Assembly: GCA_025452255.1 (NCBI GenBank)
Contig: CP104974.1
Location: 2,458,156-2,522,155 of the forward strand
DNA length: 64,000 nt
Origin: Devosia sp. A8/3-2
GTDB taxonomy: Bacteria > Pseudomonadota > Alphaproteobacteria > Rhizobiales > Devosiaceae
Direction: 5' to 3'
The position numbers were made by a program, and so were the translations under genes. This document shows positions 58,785 through 64,000 of this stretch, piece after piece (the stretch's first letter is position 1; the number at the start of each line of letters is the position of its first letter). The notes beneath the pieces are model-generated. The model was given only the letters and a program-made list of their open reading frames with translations. It did not search any database and was not told where the DNA came from.

Positions 58785-59990
58785 TCAATCAACGTTCCGC
58801 GCTCCCCTTGCCCAAGCTATCGAGAGCAGTGACGCCGGGCCCAGGATAAGCACGCCCCACACGAGGGAGCGCGGCGTACCGTCATAGCCCCGGCCAATCA
58901 GCGAACCCAGAAACGTCGCGCCCAGTGCCCGGATCGCGCCAAAGGCCGATGCTGCGGTGCCGGCGACTCGGCCCAGATTGGTCATGGACAGTGCGCCGAG
59001 CGTGGCATCCGCCCGTGTGAACATCGCCATCATTGCCGTGATCAGAACGAAAAAGAGCCAGAATGGCAGGATGCCGAGGCAGAACATCACCACCAACAGG
59101 CCGGCAAAGCCCACATAGGCAGATAAGGCAGACAGGCCGATGGCTGGCGCTCCGAAGCGCCGAATGAGACGCGAACAGACAAAGGCCGAGCCAGACTGCA
59201 CGATGGCGGTCGCGGCCATGGCAAAGGGAAAAAAGCCGCCAAGCCCAAACGCTTCGCCGTAAACGGGCTGGGTGGTGGCGATGAAGCCATAGAGAGCACC
59301 GAGCAGGAACATAGCCGCCAGACCATAGCCGACCGCATTGCGATCACGCGCGATAACTCGCAACCCCGACCATATCGAAGCCGAGCCCAAGGACCGCCGA
59401 TGCTCCCGGGCAAGTGTTTCGGGCAGTTTCCACCACGTCCACGTCAACACAAGCATGCCCAAGGCCGCCATGGTGAAGAAGATGGCCTGCCATCCCGCGG
59501 CCAGTAAAATCCCTTGGCCGATGAGCGGTGCGATCACCGGCAATATGAGGAAAGCCATCAGAGAAAGCGACATGGCCTCTGCCATCTCGCTACCCGAATA
59601 TCGATCACGCAAAACTGCTTGGGACAGTCTTGTCGCCCCAACGCCTACCCCCTGCAGGAAGCGCAGTGTCAGCATAGTCTCCATGTTCTGCGCGAACGAA
59701 GCCAGCAAGGAGGACACCACGAAAAGTGCCAATCCTGCAAGGATCGGCATACGCCGGCCATAAGCATCGGCAACAGGCCCGATCAGGAAAGCCGAGATAG
59801 CTGCTCCCGCCGAGAATGTGCCAACCGTCAATTGCGCGAGATTTGGCGTCGTGGCTTTCATGGCATGGCCTATCTCGGGGAGAGCCGCCAGCATGATGTC
59901 CAGGGCGATCGAGCTGAGGCCCATGAGGGCTGCAACAAGGAGGACGAGTTCGCGTCGTCCGAAACCAACAATGTTAGATAATTCGTGCAC
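58785..59990 (-). CDS. Bcr/CflA-family MFS multidrug transporter
   Basis: Intact, 401 residues. LVLLVAALMGLSSIALDIML, ALPEIGHAMKATTPNLAQLT, the motif GPVADAYGRRMPILAGLALF, FLQGVGVGATRLSQAVLRDR, GVALLTMTNLGRVAGTAASAF-like C half. Twelve hydrophobic helices. Unlike almost all other genes over 1 kb here it has no frameshift. It sits between the clpA 3' end and a second copy of that end, so it appears to be an inserted cargo gene. Codon use looks less GC-biased than clpA by eye. Confidence 0.88.
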   Translation of the reverse strand: MHELSNIVGFGRRELVLLVAALMGLSSIALDIMLAALPEIGHAMKATTPNLAQLTVGTFSAGAAISAFLIGPVADAYGRRMPILAGLALFVVSSLLASFAQNMETMLTLRFLQGVGVGATRLSQAVLRDRYSGSEMAEAMSLSLMAFLILPVIAPLIGQGILLAAGWQAIFFTMAALGMLVLTWTWWKLPETLAREHRRSLGSASIWSGLRVIARDRNAVGYGLAAMFLLGALYGFIATTQPVYGEAFGLGGFFPFAMAATAIVQSGSAFVCSRLIRRFGAPAIGLSALSAYVGFAGLLVVMFCLGILPFWLFFVLITAMMAMFTRADATLGALSMTNLGRVAGTAASAFGAIRALGATFLGSLIGRGYDGTPRSLVWGVLILGPASLLSIAWARGARNVD

Positions 59991-60254
59991 CCACCGGCAG
60001 CGACGAGACCGTCCTGGTACATCCTGGATCGTACGGTCGCTACGATGATGAAACTTTCACATAGGGCCGTGATCCGCAACCCTCCCTTAAATGGAGGTCA
60101 AGAATCGCCACCCGAGGGCCAAAAGCTGCCATTCCGCAAACCACCCCATTCCCGACCTTTTCGCCGCCGCGATCATGTCGGGGATCATGGGATTCTTGAA
60201 TGGCGGTCCGGCCGCGCTGGCCCACTGGCCTGTTACTGTTATCACTGCCCGGCC

Positions 60255-60368
60255 GTGATGGGCGAAGGCCGGGAGGCCAAGCTGGTACTGGTGGCCGTGC
60301 CACCACGCCCAGCCAAGTCCAAGACCCTGCCCAAGCCGAAAGAGCCCAAGGCACGGCAGACAAGAACT
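60255..60368 (+). pseudogene. Second copy of the clpA 3' end
   Basis: These 114 bases match 58587-58700 (the last codons of clpA) at roughly 90% identity: the same GEGREAKL-LVAVPPRPAK, LPKPK-PKA text is readable, ending at GACAAGAACT then GA (TGA) where clpA has TAA. No clpA sequence longer than this tail is recognisable upstream. It is either a duplicated or a recombination-introduced tail. Confidence 0.85.
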
Positions 60369-60386
60369 GAGCTGATCGTTAGGAAT

Positions 60387-60431
60387 ATGAGGAGCTGGAA
60401 GAAATCCCGGCTCTTTTTTTGTTTTTGGAGG
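60387..60431 (+). promoter_or_regulatory. T-rich hairpin leader of the SDR gene
   Basis: GAGCTGG (60391-60397) can pair with CCGGCTC (60407-60413, imperfect), followed by CTTTTTTTGTTTTTGGAGG (60413-60431), whose end is the SDR ribosome site. Terminator-like and just 5 bases before the start. The same T-rich box occurs before the MFS gene at 42703-42721. Confidence 0.45.
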
Positions 60432-60436
60432 ACGTC

Positions 60437-61176
60437 ATGACACTGGCTGGCAAGACGATCGTAATCACCGGAGCAGCGCGGGCTCGGCGCTGCCCCGGCT
60501 ATCGTGGCGGCAGACCGGGGCATGTTGCCAGTATTGCTCGGGCGCAATGGCGCGGGGCTGGCCGAGATTGCCGGTGTGATCGAGGCTCGCTCCGGCCGCC
60601 GACCGGACTGTGTGATGTGCGATCTGGCGGATCTGACATCGGTAGCGGACGCGGCATCCAAGGTGGCATTGCTGGCGCCTGATTTGGATGTGCTGGTCAA
60701 TTCTGGATCGCACTGGACTGGCGGTGCTTTCGAGGCGCAGACCGACGAGCAGATTGCATCGGTCATCAATTCGACAGTCAGTGGCACGATGGCGCTGACG
60801 CGGCGCCTGCTGCCGTTGCTGCGGACGCGGCCGGGGGCCGATATCCACACGGTGGTGTCGATGAGTGGTCTGCCCTATGCCCGCATGCGCGGTTCATCGG
60901 TGCCGTTCGTGGCTGCCAAGGCGGCCCAGAATGGGTTCGTGCAGGCGCTGACGGAAGAGCTGATCGGCAGCAATGTCCGGGTTACCTCGGTGCATCCCGG
61001 CATTATCGAGGATATGCTGCCGACTGATGCCGAATGGAGCCGTGAACGCAGCGGGGAGGACATGCTGAGCGATCGCAACGTGGTCGAGGCCATTCTCTAT
61101 GTACTCGATCAACCGGCAAACGTGGCCATTCGCTCGCTGGTGATCAGAACGGGCGCGGACGGATTTTTTGAGCTAA
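60437..61176 (+). CDS. Short-chain dehydrogenase/reductase
   Basis: About 245 residues. Rossmann start MTLAGKTIVITGAARGIG (frame slips near 60480, inside the glycine-rich loop), CDLADLTSVADAASK, DVLVNSGSHWTGGAF, catalytic Ser in VVSMSGLP-type and YxxxK replaced by a RGSSVPFVAAKAAQNGFVQA segment, VTSVHPGIIEDMLP. A in 61146 (ATCGAA read as ATCAGAA); removing it gives a natural stop TAA at 61174-61176. The usual catalytic Tyr before AAK appears to be absent or changed (VPFVAAK), so activity needs checking. Confidence 0.8.
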
Positions 61177-61263
61177 AAGGCCGAGTACAAACTGCCTCTT
61201 TCTCCAGATTGTCATCAAACCGAAAAACCACCGCGATAATCGGGTCGGATTGCTCCTATCCAG

Positions 61264-62471
61264 TTGGCATCGTTGACCCCCGAAACACTCCGTCGCCTCG
61301 TTGTGCTGGCCATTGGCCAGATTATCGGCTGGGGCACGGTCAGTCTTCTCGCCGTCGTCGGCGGCGATATAGCTGCCGCATTGAACCTGCCGCTGCCAAC
61401 GATCTTTGCGGGCAATTCGGCTTTCTATGTCGCTTCGGGTCTCTGCGCTCCGCTACTCGCGCCCTTGTTCGTTCGTCTCGGGGCACGCTCCTTGCTGGTG
61501 GGCGGATCATTTCTGGCGGCAGCAGGCTTTGTCGTTCTGGCGAGCAGCACCAATCCGATCGTCTATTTCGCAGCCTGGCTGGTGCTCGGGGTCGTGGGCG
61601 CAGCGGCGTTGTCCACCGCCGCCTATATTGCCCTCAATGAAGGCGGGGGCACCGACATCAAGGCGGCCATCGGCGCGCTGATGTTGATTTCCGGCCTGTC
61701 CAGCGCGGTGTTCTGGCCGGCCACTGCCTTGCTGCAGGGCATATTGGGCTGGCGGGCGACCTGCACGGTCTATGCGGCGCTGACGCTGGGTTGCGCGGCG
61801 CTCTACCGGTTTGGGCTTCCCGCCGCGCCGGGCCTGCAACACATGACTGCCACGGCGCCGGCGGGCAGGGCGTCGCTGCGCTCGCCGACATTCTACGTGC
61901 TGGCCGCCGCCATCGCGCTCAACGCCTTTGTCACTTATGGCTTTTCGGCGATCCTGATCGAGTTGCTGCGCAAGCTGGGCCTGCCGGAGCAGGACGTTAT
62001 CGTCATGGCCTCGATACTCGGGGTGGTTCAGGTGCTGGCCCGTGCCGTGGATTTTCTCGGCGGCGGCCGCTGGGATGGATTGACCACGGCCTTGCTCGCC
62101 GGAATGGGGGTGCCAATCGCCATGTTGTTGCTGCTGGCTGGCGGGCCCGCCTGGCAAGCCGTTGCGGCATTTATCCTGGTCTATGGCGTCAGCAGCGGCG
62201 CGCTGGCCGTATCGCGCGCCACCATGCCCCCGGTCTTTTCCAAAAGCACCATTATGCCCGCGCTGCGTCCACCATAGCGCTGCCGCTCAATCTGCTGGCG
62301 GCCGCTGCGCCACCCGTCCTTATCGGCCTGCTCGACCATTTTGGTACGACAACGCTACTGCTGACCGCCGCCGGATGCTCCGCGCTGGCCTATTCGCTAT
62401 TGGTCGTGCTGCACAAGCTGCGGCCGCAACCGAACCCGGTGTCTCAGGCCGGTTTGCGGCTCGACCAGTAG
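61264..62471 (+). CDS. MFS transporter
   Basis: About 402 residues, 12 helices. VLAIGQIIGWGTVSLLAVVG, SAFYVASGLCAPLLAPLFVR, LGARSLLVGGSFLAAAGFVV, AAYIALNEGGGTDIKAAIGA, GYGVSSGALAVSRATMP-like C half. One T is missing near 62236 (TTTTT read as TTTT), after which the corrected text is QKHHYARAASTIALPLNLLA. TTG start at 61264 is tentative. Substrate unknown. Confidence 0.82.
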
Positions 62472-62936
62472 AGCAGTGCGCCAGCGGCGAGCAGCACGAC
62501 CATGCCGATATGGGGTCCGATATTGATCAGGTTGCCGGGCGAGCCGGCCGACGAGAGCGCGCGGTTCACTTCTGGCAAACTGGGCGGCGGCCGGGGAGAG
62601 GAACCAGCCGAACAGCACTGTGATCACGCTGACGACCGGGCCCGCTAGGGACAGAATATTGCGATAGGGTGCCAGCTGGGTGACACGGCTAGAGGCAGCC
62701 GCGAGCACGAAGATCAGCAAAGCCAGCCAAGCGACCCAGCTGGCGGCGGCAAAGCCATTGAAGCTGCCGGATTGGTCAAGGCCCGTGCCCATATTGGTCG
62801 AGATACTGACAAAGGGCAGCAGCAGGCCGAGCAGCGCCAGCACGGCGGCCGAAACGGCCGAGCCAAAGCCGGTTCCGGTGGCCGGGGCAACAAGCTGCTG
62901 CATGGTAACTTGGGGCGTAGTGTTCGGCTCGGACAT
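62444..62936 (-). CDS. Four-helix membrane protein of unknown function
   Basis: About 163 residues. A cytoplasmic N-terminus (MSEPNTTPQVTMQQLVAPAT) precedes helices FGSAVSAAVLALLGLLLPFV, AASWVAWLALLIFVLAAASS, LSLAGPVVSVITVLFGWFLS and a last one IGMVVLLAAGALLYWSSRK. T at 62573 (plus; GCCGAAG read as GCCAGAAG on minus) must be removed to reach the fourth helix. The 3' end overlaps the convergent MFS gene by 28 bases. No family recognised. Confidence 0.65.
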
Positions 62937-63165
62937 GGAATCAATCCAATTGCTGAGATGACAAGTCTACTATCACCGAAACGTGAGAATTGGTCGAGAG
63001 CGCCGCATGGCTTGATTTGTTGGCGGGATCAGGACATTTATCGGGCCTTCGTCGGACTCAGGGCTATGTCCCGGGTGGCTTCTCCAGGCGCCTATCCCCC
63101 GGTCACCAACTTATCGCCTCCCGCTGTTTGTGCGCTGCCGCGCGGGACGCCTGTTGGGTTTTTAC

Positions 63166-64000
63166 ATGTTTGATTTCGACCAGTACCGCCAAGAGTGGTT
63201 CGGCAATATTCGCGGCGATGTGCTGTCCGGGCTCGTCGTGGCGCTGGCGCTCGTGCCCGAGGCCATCGCCTTTTCCATCATTGCGGGGGTGGACCCCAAG
63301 GTGGGGCTCTATGCCTCGGTGGTGATAGCCATCGTCATTTCGTTTTTCGGCGGAAGGCCGGCGATGATTTCCGCGGCTACGGCGGCCACCGCCGTGCTGA
63401 TGGGCTCTGCTGGTGCGCGAGCATGGGCTGCAATATCTGTTGGCGGCGACGATCTCGGCCGGTCTGCTGCAGATTGCCGCCGGCTGGCTCAACCTGCACC
63501 GGGTGATGCGGTTCGTCTCCAAATCGGTGATGACCGGGTTCGTCAATGCATTGGCCATTCTCATCTTCATGGCGCAATTGCCCGAGCTGATCGGTGTGCC
63601 CCGGCCGACCTATCCCATGGTCGCGGCGGGGCTGGCGATCATCTATCTGTTCCCGCGCCTGACGCGGGTCGTGCCCTCGCCACTGGTATGCATTGTCGTT
63701 CTGACGGCTTTGGCACGGTTCTCCGGCATGGACCTGCATACGGTGGGTGAAATGGGTGAATTGCCGCGCGCTACCTCAGCTCTTGATTCCGCAAGTGCCG
63801 CTAAACCTCGATACGCTCATGATCATTTTGCCTTACGCCATTGGCGTTGCGGCGGTGGGGCTACTTGAATCGCTGATGACGGCGCAGATCATCGACGAGG
63901 CAACCGATACCGGCAGCAATAAACGACTGGAATGCGTCGGGCAGGGCGTGGCCAATTTCACCTCTGCATTCTTCGGCGGCATGGCGGGCTGCGCCATGAT
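63166..64000 (+). CDS. SulP-family anion transporter, 3' end outside window
   Basis: N-terminal about 280 residues of a SulP permease: [100 protein letters not shown] (a SulP hallmark), [17 protein letters not shown] at 63408 (TCG read as TCTG) and a CG lost near 63767 break the frame. Sulfate, bicarbonate or other anion uptake; a C-terminal STAS domain would lie beyond the window. Confidence 0.9.

Overview
The window looks like a chromosomal segment of a GC-rich alphaproteobacterium. Two MipZ-type division ATPases, a DUF1489 protein, an ATP12-type ATP synthase assembly factor and the long zinc-free form of S14 all point that way. The overall gene set suggests Hyphomicrobiales, possibly Devosia or a relative; this is inference, since no 16S gene is present.

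Layout. Positions 1-25131 carry the core information-processing block: the 3' part of rpoC, two secreted phytase-like esterases and a YbjN-like protein, then rpsL-rpsG-fusA-tuf, the S10/spc/alpha ribosomal protein genes with secY and adk, and rpoA-rplQ. Positions 25193-31692 hold a phosphotransferase-fold protein with a tiny membrane protein, a P-loop kinase-like protein, an ornithine/lysine decarboxylase, a Do-type periplasmic protease, an unknown secreted protein and rarA. Positions 31702-34512 are a tightly packed crcB / pseudouridine synthase / HAD phosphatase / ATP12 run. Positions 34509-37597 (minus strand) are a sulfate ABC operon (sbp, cysT, cysW) that ends in an unknown 117-residue protein instead of cysA. 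From 37833 to 52770 are an ArsR-AHSA1 pair, rimO, DoxX, DUF4282, lipB, a lone fliN, efflux transporters, tRNA-Leu(GAG), mgtE, glutathione transferases and a tandem pair of mipZ genes. Positions 53020-58702 carry a D,D-carboxypeptidase with a SPOR domain, a GST and clpS-clpA. The end (58785-64000) is transporter-rich and includes a second copy of the clpA tail.

Sequence quality dominates interpretation. About 60 single- or double-base indels break genes that must be functional (rpoC, rpoA, fusA, tuf, rpsL, secY and others). They fall into recognisable classes, most strikingly an extra A or T placed inside a CpG, usually turning CGAA/CGAG into CAGAA/CAGAG (26 sites listed in the findings). I treat these as read or assembly errors and annotate the corrected genes from start to stop.

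The most interesting biological candidates are: adjacent mipZ paralogues; a short leader ORF with two abutting hairpins just upstream of a Bcr/CflA-type efflux gene (attenuator geometry); a 19-base T-rich box shared between that leader and the leader of a short-chain dehydrogenase; a duplicated clpA 3' end flanking an MFS gene; two very small membrane proteins; and a sulfate permease operon without its ATPase gene.
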